Positions 37,290-49,574 of a stretch of 64,000 bases of DNA are shown piece by piece (positions within the stretch are counted from its first letter, which is position 1; every line of letters begins with the position of its first letter). Made by a program: the position numbers and the translations under genes. The stretch is from assembly GCF_004115265.2 (NCBI RefSeq), contig NC_046285.1:80614015-80678014 (forward strand), in the 5' to 3' direction. The DNA is from Rhinolophus ferrumequinum (lineage: Eukaryota; Chordata; Mammalia; Chiroptera; Rhinolophidae). The notes beneath the pieces are model-generated. The model did not search any database and was not told the origin of the DNA. It saw nothing but the letters and a program-made list of their open reading frames with translations.

Positions 37290-37830
37290 TTAGCCAAGGT
37301 TAACATCTTACAATACTTGGTTTGAGTTTGGGGTTTTTGTTATTGTTGTTGTTGTTGTTGTTTTTGGTTTTTTGGGTTTTTTTTTTAGAAACAAAACATA
37401 CAGACATAAACTAATCCCCCTGTGTATTTCTTCCCCTCCTTCCCCAGAGGTAACCATTATTCCAAAATTCTTGTGTACCTTTCTTCTACATTTATTTTCA
37501 GTTTTATTATAAATGTGTGTATCTATATATAATATAAAATGTTGTATTGTATGTTCTGAAACTTAAGTAAATGGTTTCATACTGTACATATAATTCTGTA
37601 ACTTGCTTTTTTTCACCCAACATGTTTTTGAGATGTATTTATATTGATATATATAATTCTAGTTAATTTATTTTACTGCTGCATCAAGTATGATTATAGA
37701 ACAATAGATTGATCAATTTCCTAGTGGCGAATATTTAGGCATTCTTTTTCTTCTGATCACAAACAATACCGCAGTGAACATCTTTGCATTTATCTATCTC
37801 CTGATACACATGTGTGAGAGCTGCCCTGGG
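37290..37830 (-). mobile_element. old antisense L1M 3' end
   Basis: Shows GAGGTAACCATTATTCCAAA, ATGGTTTCATACTGTACATA, TTGCTTTTTTTCACCCAACA and a decayed GCAGTGAACATCTTTGC block, the complement of L1M 3'UTR and ORF2 end. Contains a GTT/GTTTTT-rich stretch at 37336-37385. Confidence 0.7.
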
Positions 37831-38704
37831 AGACAACATTTATGTAAAATGTTTTAACACATTAGGGGAAAGGAGTCCACCAAATTGAACTAATATTCTA
37901 ATTGCCAGTTGTGATGACAATGACAGTGATATGCTCGGTTACAGGAATCACTCAAAGCCACCATTTACGGGACCTACATTCAAAAATATATGACATCACT
38001 TACACTGAGATGAAGAACGAGCATTTGAAGGTCAAGCAGTGGCTGAAGCTCTGCAGGGTCTGATCTAAGTTGAAAATCTGGTTGAAAGAGCTGAGCATTT
38101 CTAATTTAAGATGTATGCCAAGTAGACCTAAATAGCAAGGGAAAACGGGAATGGATGTACTGAGAGGGAAAAATAAAATCTTGACAGGTACAGGTTTGCT
38201 AAGCTCACTGAACAAGTTTTTCAAACCTCTGAGGTTCATCCAACATGAAGAATTGTACAGAATTAGCTACAGACCGATGAGACTTTCAAAGTCTGATTTT
38301 TTTCCTTAAATTTTTCTTTCCAAAAACTAACAATTTAGGGTCAGGCTGGAGTCAGTATTTCCATTCACATCCTACTGCTGCTTTTTTCATCACTCATCGA
38401 CAATACTCAAACAGCCACCTTGTCAGAACTTGCCCTTTAGCTAAGTGAACTGAGAATGAAAAATCCTTCTAAACTGAACAGCAGTCCCATGTGTGTGAGT
38501 GGCAAGGCTTCAGTGAGAAGAAAATAAGTACAGGCTCCAACCCCTCTAATGTTGGCTAAGGATGAAAGTCTTAGATCTCCGTTCCTGCCTTCAAAATGCA
38601 GAGCAACACTTTCTAACAGCCCAGAGAGGTCCTGCAAATTGAACTCTCAATACTGCCACCACTGTCACTAGCACACACCACCCAGCATGTACTTGGAATC
38701 AAAG

Positions 38705-38830
38705 AAACACAGACATTTTTAATTTACGATGAACTGGATGATCGTCTAATTTAAACCCCTTATTTTGCAGAACTGGAAGCCCAGTGATTGCGATGTGTTG
38801 TCCAAGCTCATACAGTAAACTATTGGCAAA
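38705..38830 (-). mobile_element. possible MIR-like fragment, antisense
   Basis: CCCTTATTTTGCAGAACTGG, AAGCCCAGTGATTGCG and TCCAAGCTCATACAGTAAAC resemble a diverged antisense MIR. Confidence 0.5.
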
Positions 38831-39059
38831 CAGACTCCAAATTCTCCATTTTATGCTCTTTGTCCTGCATTGTGTAGCTTGTACATAAGATTACTACATC
38901 ATGATAATTACAAATACTCATTCTTTTTAAAATTTTTATTCATTAAAAGTTGCCAAAATTTTCGGCAGCAGTACTTTTAGATCATCGTTATACAGTTCCT
39001 GTGGATGATTATATTAATATTCTCAATCATTTACTCTGCCTCCCTGGATTAAACTGTCC

Positions 39060-39385
39060 CATTGATGTCATGTTTTTCTGTGTACCTTGCTTTGGCAAGT
39101 CATGTGAATAAAAGTGAATCATGCCATCTGTAAGCAAAAGCTTTAAAAGGTATTGCATGTTTTCTGTCTCTCTTTCTTTTTCCCTTTGCTATAAGACAGG
39201 TATGTCCCAGACAGGGACCATTCCTTCAGCCTGGATCCCAGGATAAAGAAGAGACATGGAAAAGAGCCAAATCTTACTCATATTGACACACAGTGAAACA
39301 AACCTTTGCTGTTTTAAGCCATTACGATTTTTAGGTTTTTTTGTTATTGCAGAATAACCTAGTAAAAGCTGACTGATACAGTTAC
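39060..39385 (+). mobile_element. MLT1-type MaLR LTR (fossil)
   Basis: Ends with AAACCTTTGCTGTTTTAAGC ... AGAATAACCTAG ... CTGACTGATACAG, the MLT1-like terminus, preceded by a TGGATCCCAGGATAAAGAAG block. The left boundary is approximate. Confidence 0.7.
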
Positions 39386-39959
39386 CAACAAATAGCAAAG
39401 ACAACAAAAATGCTTCATCAGTCATCACAAAACAACTCATATAAATTTGTAAGTAGAGACCAACCCAATATATTATTTCTGAAGAGCCATAATTTACTTT
39501 TTTTACTCACATCTTCATGAGCCATAATTTACTTTTTTCCTTTATTCATTCACTTCCACATTGCACAGAACTTCCTTTCCAAGAGCAGTGTGAAAAGTTG
39601 ACTGTGGCATCACTAATAGGTGCTTTTCACTCATCCTCCTCAAGAACACACATTTCGTATCAAAGGAATTGAGACTGTGAGCATGAAAATGAGATGTTTT
39701 ATCTCATCACCCATGACTACTAGAAAGGAAGCTGAAGAGTAGAGGCCATAGAGAAGCCCAACACACCAAGAGCCAAGATTCTGGGGTCTGGAGGCTCAAG
39801 CTGTCATACTTGTTTCTATGCCCATGAATGATCTGTTACCCGACATCCACTGTGTCAGAAACCAGCCTGTTATCGTCTGTATGAATCCAGCAATGAAGTC
39901 ATCCTGCTGGGGTAGGACAGGCAGTGTGACCCTCAGCAGAGCAAGACACTTGTCTTCAA

Positions 39960-40345
39960 TCCCTCATTCAGCTAAGATCTGTTGAGTGCCTACTGTGTGC
40001 AAGGCACTGTCAGGCCTAAAGATATAAAAAAAAAAAAAAGAATAAGACAGACAAGGTCCCTCACCTCAATTAGTTTCTATTTTAGTGGGAGGCAGAAAAA
40101 AAAAATTAATGAAAGAAAAACACAGATTTTGTGAAAAACATGGAAAGTAAATAAGGTACTAAAAAATTACAGCACAAATTGTTTTAGATAGTAAAAATTC
40201 CTCTCAGAACGTGACATTTTAGCTAAGATCTGAAGGATAAAATGAATTTGGCAATGCAGAGAAAGAGCTAGGGAAAGTCTCCAAGCAGGGGGTTGCGGGA
40301 ATTGCAAAGACTCTGGGGCATGAATGAACATTACGTGTCAAGGGA
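39960..40345 (-). mobile_element. L2 fragment, antisense (left part)
   Basis: TGCCTACTGTGTGCAAGGCA, GACAAGGTCCCTCACCTC and GACATTTTAGCTAAGATCTG are the complement of the L2 3' end. The right part resumes at 41540 after a Tigger-like insertion and other sequence. Confidence 0.78.
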
Positions 40346-40498
40346 ACAAACAAACTTTCAGGAAAATGGACTTGTGATTTGGACTCAGCATCAGATAACC
40401 CAGACTAAATGATAGTCCAGGAATGGACTGAGGAGAGACAGGCCTTCTAGAATGCTTAAAAGCTAAAAGCAAACATATTTTTCAGGTTTAACTGAATA

Positions 40499-41177
40499 CA
40501 ATATCTCCCCCCTTATCCACAGTTTCGCTTTCCGTAGTTTCAGTTACCCATGGTCAACCAAGGTCCAAAAGTAGTACATGGAAAATTCCAGAAATAAACA
40601 ACTCATAAGTTTAAATTGCACGCCACTCTGAGTAGCATGATAAAATCTTGCGCCATCCCACTCCATTCCATCCAGGATGTGAATCAACCTTGTGTCCAGC
40701 ATATTCACACTGTAGACACTACACACCTGCTCATCACTTAGTAGCCACATCAGTTATCAGATCAACTGTCACGATATTGCAGTGCTTGTGTTCACGTCAC
40801 CCTATCATCAGAAGGGCAACAATAGCCTCATGCTACGTCACAGTGCCTACGCTATTCACCTCACTTTATCTCGTCACATAGGCATCGTATCATCTCATAT
40901 TATCACAAGAAGAAGGGCAAATACAGTACAAGATACTTAGAGAGAGAGACCATATTCACGATACTTTTATTATGATATGTTGTTATAATTGTTCTATTGT
41001 ATTATTAGTTGTTAGTGTTAATCTTTTACTGTACCAAATTTATAAATTTACCTTTTCATAGGTATGTATACACAGGAAAAATATATAGTACATATAGGGT
41101 TCGGTACTAGCCATAGTTTCAGACATTCATTGGGAGTTTCAGAAAATATCCCCCTCACGTAAGGGGAGGGACTATTG
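40499..41177. mobile_element. Tigger-like (pogo) non-autonomous DNA transposon
   Basis: Terminal inverted repeats match at about 16 of 20 positions (left CAATATCTCCCCCCTTATCC; right end reads as its near-complement), with TA on both sides (40497-40498 and 41178-41179). The interior follows the Tigger-type sequence with the TATCCACAGTTTCGC and CAGTTACCCATGGTCAACC blocks. At about 680 bases it is a deleted derivative without a transposase frame. It lies between two pieces of antisense L2. The subfamily could not be assigned. Confidence 0.82.
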
Positions 41178-41469
41178 TATAGGATAAGGCTTCATTGATG
41201 GTGAATTTGGTTCCAGTCTGGGAAATCTAAGTGCATAGTACACAGAATATTAAGCTAAGTCTTGGTGCAAGACCTATGTATAAAAGACTTGTCATACAGC
41301 GAAAATCTGCCTGTTTTCTTAGAACCACAGAAGCCTATTCTGTTCTACGTGAACATCACATTGGGGAACTAGCAACGGGGAAAAAGCCCTACCAGAATAC
41401 ACTGCTGCTCTCACCTTCTGTGGCACCCTTTTTCTGAAAAGTTTCTGGGCCTTGACTATACCAATCAGG

Positions 41470-41472
<3 letters not shown>

Positions 41473-41517
<45 letters not shown>
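41473..41517 (+). repeat. (TG)n microsatellite
   Basis: About 22 uninterrupted TG units within the disrupted antisense L2 region. Confidence 0.98.
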
Positions 41518-41522
<5 letters not shown>

Positions 41523-41539
41523 CAGGTTGCCAGCTCATA

Positions 41540-42180
41540 ACCCACCTGATACCACAGGTAGCCAGTGTGGCTGCAGCCCCATGATTAAGGGCATAGAATG
41601 GAGATGAAAAGAGATTGAACTCTGAGCCATGGACAGACGATGCAGGACCTTGTAGTCACAGGAAGACATTTGGGGTTTATTCTTAATAACAGTAGAAAAG
41701 CAATGGAAAGTCTTTAGAAGTTAATACCTGATTTATGCTTCATACACATCACCCTGACTGCTGTGCATGGATTAGGATAGAAGGAGGTATGGACAAGAGA
41801 TTACAGTGGCAAAGACCGGGGTGGTGGCAGTGAGTAGGCAGAAGTGGATGGTTTGACATCTATTTGATGGGATTTGGTGATGGACTACAGGGGAGACGGG
41901 AAAAGAGATAACCGGAGAATGATTTCCAGGATTTTTGCTTGAATGATCGGATACATAACAGTGCCGTTTACTGACATGATGAAGAATGCTGAGCAGAGAG
42001 ACAGATTTTGTGGGAGAAAAAAGAGGAAATTAGGAACTCACTCTTGGCCACGTTAGGTTGGTGAAACCTGTAAAATATCCAGGTAGTCCTAAGTGGGCAG
42101 TTGGATATACAAGTCTGGAACTCACGGCATGGAACACAGCTGTGGATATGGAGTAGGAAGTTACCAAGACCTGAATGGTA
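41540..42180 (-). mobile_element. L2 fragment, antisense (right part)
   Basis: GCAGGACCTTGTAGTCACAG, AAAGCAATGGAAAGTCTTTA, CACATCACCCTGACTGCTGT and GGTTGGTGAAACCTGTAAAA follow the L2 complement beyond the segment at 39960-40345, so both were probably one element. Confidence 0.78.
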
Positions 42181-43124
42181 TAAAGAAAACAAGCTTCACA
42201 TACTGTTAGAAATTATTCTTCTAGAATCATAAATTTATTTATTTATTCAAATAAATCAATAACAAGAAAGCCAAGACAAAGGACCTTTTGGTTTCTCACT
42301 AGAAATTGGGTTTATGAATTTATGTAGAAATGGAATTATGGAATAAAGTTAGTCAGGTCATTAATAGTACTGGTGGGCACATGACAGCTTAGGTATATAA
42401 ATCCAACCTCCTACCCAGACGGTCTTATATACACAATTTCTTAGACATATAATGAATGAGGGCAATTCCCCACAATAAACATGGAAAACAAGTTTTGCAG
42501 TAACACAGCCTTGCAGTGAAAGATTGTTTTCCATAGATGATGACAACAAACCTCGTAATAAAGGAGGGAAATATCCCAAGAGATGTCTTTACCTTCCCAG
42601 CAAACAAATCCACACATAATTAAAGAGTAGAGTTTATGGCAGCCATTTTGTCACTATGAGGGGAGAGTATGTATGAGAATGAAGCCAATTTGCAGAAAGT
42701 GGAGCCAAGTAATATGTAGAGAGAAAGTAGTCTTCGTATCATTATCTGAGCTCCTGCATCAGACTGTACCTAAAGCGAGCCTCACCAAGACAGTGATTAT
42801 ATGAGCCAGTTATCATTTGGCTTGGTCACCTTTGGCATGGGTTTCTCTCACCAGCAACAAAGTTCTAACTAATGGAGATAGCAAGAGAAGAGACTGTTTC
42901 AAGGAGTGCTCCACTGCTGCATATCATGATTAGAAGTCTAAATCGAGTCAGAAAGTTTCCATAGAATTTGGCAACATTGAGGTCATCGGGAGCCTTGACA
43001 AGGTCATTTTCAGTGCAGTGGTGAGTTGGAAACCAGATTCCAGTGGTCCTGTGGAATATCCTCCAAGCACGCGTATTATCAGTCATGGCTCCTAAATTAG
43101 TAAAATGGAACAGAAAGAGTCAGA
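42181..43124. other. unannotated DNA
   Basis: No repeat or convincing frame seen. Confidence 0.5.
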
Positions 43125-43290
43125 GAACCAGGAGATCTGGACTCCAGATATAGCTCAACCACTAACCAGATGGCTGTGACCCTGGACAGATGGCTTATTT
43201 AAGCTCTTGAAGTTTAACAGTTGCCTCATCTATCAAGTGATTACCCCTGCCTTGTACCCAGGGGTCCTTTAGCTCTACAATTCTCAGCAA
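43125..43290 (+). mobile_element. MIR SINE
   Basis: CCACTAACCAGATGGCTGTG, AACAGTTGCCTCATCTATC and TGATTACCCCTGCCTTGTAC follow the MIR order. Confidence 0.68.
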
Positions 43291-43652
43291 ACTTGTTCTG
43301 TTCTGAAACTTGGTGGAAGAAGAAGTCATTCAAATCTACCCAGGTCTCGTTAGCATTCTCTCCTATGCTGCTAAATTAAAGTCTCCTGGTCTTGATTTTC
43401 ATTTCATGGAATCATTTTACCGAAGGCCATGCTATGGTTATAGTTGGCTTGTGCAGAGCACTGGGGTGTACCCTGTGCCTCTGGCATTTCAGACTGAGTC
43501 TCTTCTCTGTGATCACCCATGATGAAACCGTGCTCACTTCTCCTGTCTGTTTGGGGGCGTCCATTCTGCTTCTACTCTCATTGTTGCTCTCATCGTTTAC
43601 CAAAGACACACAGGTATGGGCTCCAAAGTATCTTTCCAGACTTTCACAGGAC

Positions 43653-44111
43653 ATTTTTTTTTTTTTTTTAGTTTCGGGTGTACAAAACAATGCAATAGTT
43701 AGACATTTACACCCCTCACAAAGTGATAACCCCCTCCCCCAATCTATTGCCCCCCTGACATCGTAGATATCTATTACGATTCCAGTGACTCCTTTCCCTA
43801 AGCTATACTCCATATCCCGTGACTTTATATATATTAAATTATAGCCAACATACAATATTATTCAGCTTCAGGTGTACAGTGCAGTGGTCAAGCATCTACA
43901 CCATCCATGAAGTGTTCTCCCTAACGAGACATGTGTCCATCTGACACCCTACAACATATTTAAAACATTATTGATTATATACCTAAAACTGTCTTTCATA
44001 TCCCCGTGGCAATATTTGTAATTACCAATTTATGCTGTCTAATCCCTTCCCCTTCTTCCTCATCCCCACCCCCCTCCCTTCTAGCAACCATCAGTTTTTC
44101 CTCTATATCTC
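43653..44111 (-). mobile_element. LINE-1 3'UTR, antisense, 5'-truncated
   Basis: Begins with a T-run (43654-43669, the poly-A tail in antisense), followed by the L1 3'UTR complement with the GTGTACAAAACAATGCAATA and CCCCTGACATCGTAGATA blocks. A direct repeat TCACAGGAC at 43644-43652 and 44112-44120 is the target-site duplication. About 460 bases inserted, 3'UTR only. Confidence 0.92.
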
Positions 44112-44120
44112 TCACAGGAC

Positions 44121-45474
44121 TTTTGATCTTCTAAGGCAAAGATGTTTGCTGATTAGCACTCATTCTTGGCAGCGTCTTTTCTGGAATGTTAACTATGTAC
44201 TGCTTTTTACTTCACACCACCGGCTAGTCCAATTGCAAACTGAACATTGCCCATGAAGCAAAACACATGCCCAAAAGGTCAGCAGCTGTTAAAATGCATC
44301 CCTCTTATTTAGCTCAATCAGGAACAGGACAGGAGAGGTTAATTTTTCAACAGGGTAACATACCGTATATATCAGCATTAACAATGAGGTTTTATTGCCC
44401 TGAGTCAGCTTTAAAAATAATGTTGACTTCTATGGTCGATACATTATAGATCACTATATTTATGTCAGAACATATTGGCATGAAAATAAATCAATGAAAA
44501 TATTAGTATATGAGCCTTGTGTTTAAATGAAACCCCTTGCAATTCCACACCTTCCCCTCGTATTTCACGGTAACGCTTTCTGAGATCTCACTTCTGACAT
44601 GTTTGACTGAACATGACATCAAGGCCTGTTTTCATTCTCTGTAACTACTGTTTTTAATCTGTCTTGCATGTAATGAGGTTCAAAAATATCCACTTGGTTC
44701 TTTTGCCATAAACACACATAACTGCATTCCATCATTAATAGGACTGTCAATTCAAATTTATGGTTTATACATGAACAAAATATCTCAGAGTCAAAGCTCC
44801 GACTGATGTACTATTAATAAATGAGACTCTCTGTTGGAGACCAGCTTCAAACATTACATTTGTTACCCACAATTATTTTAGAGTCATGATAAGTTTCTAT
44901 TATAAGTATGTGTTTTGAAAAGCAAGTTCATAATTTAGACATTAAAGAAAAATGAGTTTCGATGAAAAAGAAAATTCATTTTCTTAAGTGTGTCTTCTCT
45001 TTCTAATGCTCTTCTGTACTCATAGAATACACCAGGCGCCAGCTGATCACAGCCCGCTCCTGACAGGAACTGTCTTTCTCAAAGCTCCTGCAGAAAGAGC
45101 AACTCTAAATGTTCACCCATGGAGCGCGGTCCTGCTCCTAACTCTGTGATCCCATCACAGCAGTCCCAGGCCATAATGAAGGGGCCACCCAGGCAGCCAA
45201 TATGTGTACACACCAGCAGCATGTGTCATTCCTAAAACAGGAATAACGGTGACTACCTGAGTCAATTAGAGTCTCTTGGGAAAATTTCTGTAACTCTGCA
45301 GAGTTAGCCATCTGCAACTGCAGGGGAAGCCAAAGGATGCCCAAAAGGAAAGCCGCGTCAGGAGATGCAAGGAAGAAGCAGAAACTTTAACAGAGAAGCA
45401 AGGAAACAGAGAAATAAAAGACAGAGGCTGAAGGCATTGGTTGAAAGCAGCAGAAAAAAGAGTCACTTGGGTTA
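44121..45474. other. unannotated DNA, possible conserved non-coding sequence
   Basis: No repeat recognised except the diverged segment at 44944-45042; the T/A-rich part 44260-44940 has several homeodomain-like TTAAT and TCAATT motifs. Confidence 0.4.
44944..45042 (+). repeat. diverged direct repeat, copy 1
   Basis: AAAGAAAAATG ... AGTGTGTCTTCTCTTTCTAA ... CTGTACTCATAGAATACACC aligns with 46205-46301. The two copies bracket an L2 and an L1M fragment; they may be pieces of one LTR-like family. Confidence 0.65.
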
Positions 45475-45710
45475 GTCCTTAACCCTTCCTCCACCCCCAC
45501 TCCCCTATCTAACTCATTACCAAGTCACATTCATTTACTTCCCGCATATCCGCTGACTCCACCCATTTCTCTGTTGCCATCCTCAGCACTCAGGTCAAGG
45601 CTACCATGGTGTCCCTCCCAGACTAGAGCAAACACCTCCTAACTTGTCAGTACTCCCTTCTTGCCACTCGCCAAACAGCATCTAATCCAATCACATTTCT
45701 GTTTCTTACA
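45475..45710 (+). mobile_element. L2 fragment
   Basis: CCAAGTCACATTCATTTACT, CAGGTCAAGGCTACCATGG and ACACCTCCTAACTTGTCAG correspond to the L2 region before its 3'UTR; the L1M fragment begins right after a short GA run. Confidence 0.65.
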
Positions 45711-45719
45711 GAGAGAGAG

Positions 45720-46130
45720 AGAGAAACAATTAAACCCTTTAGTAGGACAAAATCAATTAGATTTAAATGGGAAAGGTTTTCATATACTAATATGAAAAAA
45801 GATCTTTGTGACCTCAAGGTAGAGAAAGATTCTTAAACCAGATACAAAAGCACAAACCATAAAAGGGAAATTGATCATTTTGACTATGTTAAAATTAAGA
45901 ACTTCCATTTCTTAAAAATAAATTATATATGTCATCAAGCCAGGGAAAGCCACAGCGTAGGAAAAATTATTTGTAACATAACTTAAAAGACTTTCATCCA
46001 AAATATGTAAAAAAAAAAAAAAAAAAAAAACTCCTAAAAATCAATAACAAAAAGACAAATAACTCGATTTAAAAAAAAAAGAAAAGAGCAAGAAGAAACT
46101 AGAAGAATCACTTCACACAAAAGTATTTGG
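45720..46130 (+). mobile_element. L1M ORF2 fragment
   Basis: Blocks AAAATTAAGAACTTCCATTT, GGGAAAGCCACAGCGTAGG and ACTCCTAAAAATCAATAACA are typical of L1 ORF2 upstream of its 3' end. Interrupted by a 22-base A-run at about 46010-46030. Confidence 0.75.
46009..46030 (+). repeat. A-run within L1M
   Basis: About 22 consecutive A, within the L1M fragment, possibly a slippage expansion. Confidence 0.9.
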
Positions 46131-46603
46131 GTCCAGATGCAGCAGGAGCCCCTCATCTCCCACGCAGAAGCAACACAGAAGTTGGGGGGAACACCTCAAA
46201 GGGCAAAAGAAAAATGCGGTTCGGTGAGAAAAATGCCTTCTTTTCAGTGTGTCTCCTCTTTCTGATGCTCACCTGTACTCACAGGCTATCCATGCGCCCA
46301 GTGGTGTGGCCTGGCCAGGGCCAGACAGCAGCTGGTGGACAAATGCCTCCTTCTTTTTGGCTCTGAAAGGACTTTCCTGAGACATGTTGATTCAAGTTCT
46401 CAAAGGACAATCCTTTGGGATTGACCACTCAGTTGCCTTTTGTGGGACAGTTGAGTACCATGCCTCCAAGTCTTAAATCAGTCCCTCGTCATTCACCTCA
46501 CTGCCCTTGTCTCTCACTCCTGCTCCCTGGGAGTGCACTCCCAAATAAACAGTAAGGCAGTGAGCCTCAGCTCTACTTTCTGGGGGACTGAGGCTAAGAC
46601 AAC
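46130..46603 (+). mobile_element. unclassified LTR-like element (fossil)
   Basis: Has a candidate AATAAA (46544-46549) followed by a terminal block ending GGGGGACTGAGGCTAAGACA, resembling ERVL/ERV1 LTR 3' ends. It follows an L1M fragment. Its first third contains a segment repeated in diverged form at 44944-45042. Family not determined. Confidence 0.45.
46205..46301 (+). repeat. diverged direct repeat, copy 2
   Basis: Counterpart of 44944-45042, lying inside the LTR-like element 46130-46603. Confidence 0.65.
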
Positions 46604-46674
46604 ACCATCGTCTCTCCTCCTCACTGTGCTGAGAGTCCAGAGCCATTGTGGATTCTTCCCACCACCACCACCCC

Positions 46675-46705
46675 CTAGCAACCCTCTAGCAACACCCTAG
46701 CAACA
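46675..46705. promoter_or_regulatory. three RFX-type half-sites in tandem
   Basis: CTAGCAAC occurs at 46675-46682, 46686-46693 and 46698-46705, a spacing of 11-12 bases. GTTGCTAG is the RFX X-box half-site on the other strand. Could equally be a small tandem expansion. Confidence 0.35.
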
Positions 46706-49574
46706 GGAAAGGCTGCATGGTGGACAGCACATCCATCAGTGGGTTACTACTGTAAACGGCATTTTAGAGGCAGGCTGTGAAGGGAAGTTGCTGCCTGCAG
46801 GTAAGAGTGGATCGAAGGAGGGGTCCCAGGATGCAAGCCCTCTACTCTGAAAATGCCTTGGGCAACTTACCACTAGGCCCAGAGCCCTAGGCTTTGCTAC
46901 TGATCTCCTATCTTGCCCCAAATCAAACCAGCTTTCTTCGCACAGCACGCAGAGAAAGACTCAGTCAGGATGCATTTAAAGGTCTTTGATGCTAAATGAA
47001 AAGAAAAGGAAAAAGTGTAATAAAGATCTCTTTTCAGGGTTTTGAGCCCAGAGGCAACGATGGACTTCTACAACCACAGGACAATATGTCTGGTGATTGC
47101 GTCATCAATTGATGTTAATAATTCTGATTTCAAAGTCAGTTTGGTGAGCTCTCACATTTATACAGATGGAGTAAAAGATTATTTTTTTAGCAATGATTTT
47201 TTCAGACACAGTAACATCAGTTGCAGAGCAGCCACCTTCTCTGTTGTGACAATATAATGTCAGAGCAATGTTTCCCAATCACTCTCTGTGTTTACACTAA
47301 TTTGAAGCTGCCAATTATGTCAGATCCTTGTCAATAGAAAACAAAAATGTGCAAGCTGTTATTTAAATTAATTATTGAAATTAAGTACTCACTGTCTCTA
47401 GAAACAGTCTTCTAAATTATTTAAAGGGTCCAATTTGCTTTCCTTGTGGAAAAAATAAAAAATAAAAGCCCTTGGATGCTTACGTTTTGGGACAATTCAA
47501 ACATGGAAGAGGGATCCAGGTACACAGCAGGCATAAGCCTACACTGTAAAAATAGAACAAATTCATTAAAAAGCTAATGTCAGTGCCTTTTAACTTAAGA
47601 CTCAAGGTATAGTTTAAAACTGGGTAGAGGGTTGCTATATAGGTCTCATTCTTCACAGTTTTGTTTTGTTTTTTATTCCATTTATCCTGTTACCTCTCTC
47701 TTCACCATTCTCTCCAGATCACACTTTTTGATCTTGGGTTCTGTCATCTATAGCAAAGTCTGCTAATGATTTCAGGGGTTACCTGTTCTTTTATTTCCAT
47801 GTCTTCTTTCTTTGTTGTATGATTAGGGAGGAGCTGGTAGATAGGTAAGAAAAAAATCTTTGGGAATTTGCTGAGTCTCTGCTTTATAAAAGAAGTCCAG
47901 ATCGTCACAGATAGGACTTCCACAGAACCTCTCTGACCCTTAGTTTGCTCAGCTGTAAAATGGGGGAATGCCTGCCATCCTGACTGCACAAGTTCTTTTT
48001 TAAAATCAATCACAGTAACAGGCTGTTTTCGGCTGACTGTAATGCCATTTCATTGTATGAACTGAGCTGTAACAGTAGACAAAAAAACCAATAGGACGTG
48101 GTTTGGTCAGTGGAATTTTTCTATACGTTCTCAATGAATTATATTTCATCCATAGCTGCTATTCCCGAACCTGAGCCCAACCCCAATTCCTGCTTCCATT
48201 TGTGGGAGAAACTGGCAACCAGTCTGTCGGTCTTCATCGCCACCCAGTGGTCTGTTGATCAAACAACACCAAGTTACCTAGTGGACTTGAAAGATTTAGG
48301 AAAGGTAATTCAAAGTAAAGCAAAGACTATTGTAATTCACCACCTACTTAAATGTACCTGAGGGTCCCGTAAAAAAAAAAGTTGAAATATCAAATAATTA
48401 AGTTGTGATATCCCTAATCCCTAATTCATCTTTGGAAATTAAATGTACATATTAATCAATAATTTTTCAGAATAATTTCTAAAAACAAATTTTATTGTCT
48501 GAAGGCATTTATAAGACTCCATTAAATAGCTTAATTGCTTAATAAAGGTTTCCAGATACAGGTAAAATATTTAATATTAAAATTAATTTATAGATTTAAA
48601 CACATTTATAATATACAATAGTGGCATTTTACACTGAAAATGACTGGTGCCTACTCCTCTGGCCCAAAGTTTTTCTTAAAGGGGATCCTATTTTCTCATT
48701 CAACAATCAGTCCTCTACAACTCGAAGGCAGTAACATTTTGTTGTTACTCAAGTTAATAATTCCCCTTTTCTGAACTCTAAAAACACGATAAATACCTGT
48801 TAAAGGCGAGAGAACAGCTCTTTCCTCTTAGCTGTCTCATTTCTCTGAGTAGTGAAAACCACCAGCGGTGCCAAACAAATGTATACACATGACTTGTATT
48901 CATCTTTTGTTATCAGTATATATCGAGTACAATTTTAACAGTATTTTCCTTTTCTTAAAATGTGTATACATTTTGGGGGCACCCTCTGTATTTCAGACCG
49001 TTAAGATGACAAAGACCTCCCTGTGCCTTTGGAAGATGTCCGCCTTGGTACTCAGAGATCACTGCTGCTCCCAGAATGACTTGCAGAGGGCCAGAAACAA
49101 GCCCAGGCTCTTAGAGACCCACAGCGGGAAGAGCACTGGGATCAAGGTCACAGGCCCAGCGGTCCATTTAAACCACACATTTGGGATTCTCCATTCATTC
49201 TTTTCTGAAGTCCCATCTCCCCCACTGAGCCCATTTAAAGGAAACAGATTCTAACTCTAAATTATGTCTGCCTTTTTTAAAGCTCTTGAAGAAATGGTGA
49301 CAGAGGGAAACCTGCATTATGCGATACACACTCACTTTCTAGGAGTGTAGACATCTCTTCTCCTTAGAATCCCATTCATCACGCCAACTGTCCCGCAAAT
49401 TCTCTTCTCTCTAAACCCCCAGCCACCCTCTCTTCCACTCTAGGTCTTTTCCTTTATTCTATGAATAGCTGCATAGCCCCACAATTCTGCATCCCTGTTA
49501 ATGGAAGGAACTAGGGGTTCTAGGGAGGCAGGAGAAAAGTCAGGGGATGACAGAGGCTACAGAAAAAAGGCTTC
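46706..49574. other. unannotated DNA, possible conserved non-coding sequence
   Basis: Apart from a MIR trace at 47905-47995 no repeat was recognised. 47040-47430 has CGTCATCAATTGATG and TTAATTATTG-type motifs that often occur in developmental enhancers. Confidence 0.4.
47905..47995 (+). mobile_element. MIR SINE fragment
   Basis: TTAGTTTGCTCAGCTGTAAA followed by ATGGGGGAATGCC fits the MIR core. Confidence 0.6.

Noticed and set aside
41473-41517. Regular repeat checked as a CRISPR-like or satellite array
   Set aside because: It is a plain TG microsatellite; no array with spacers exists in the window.
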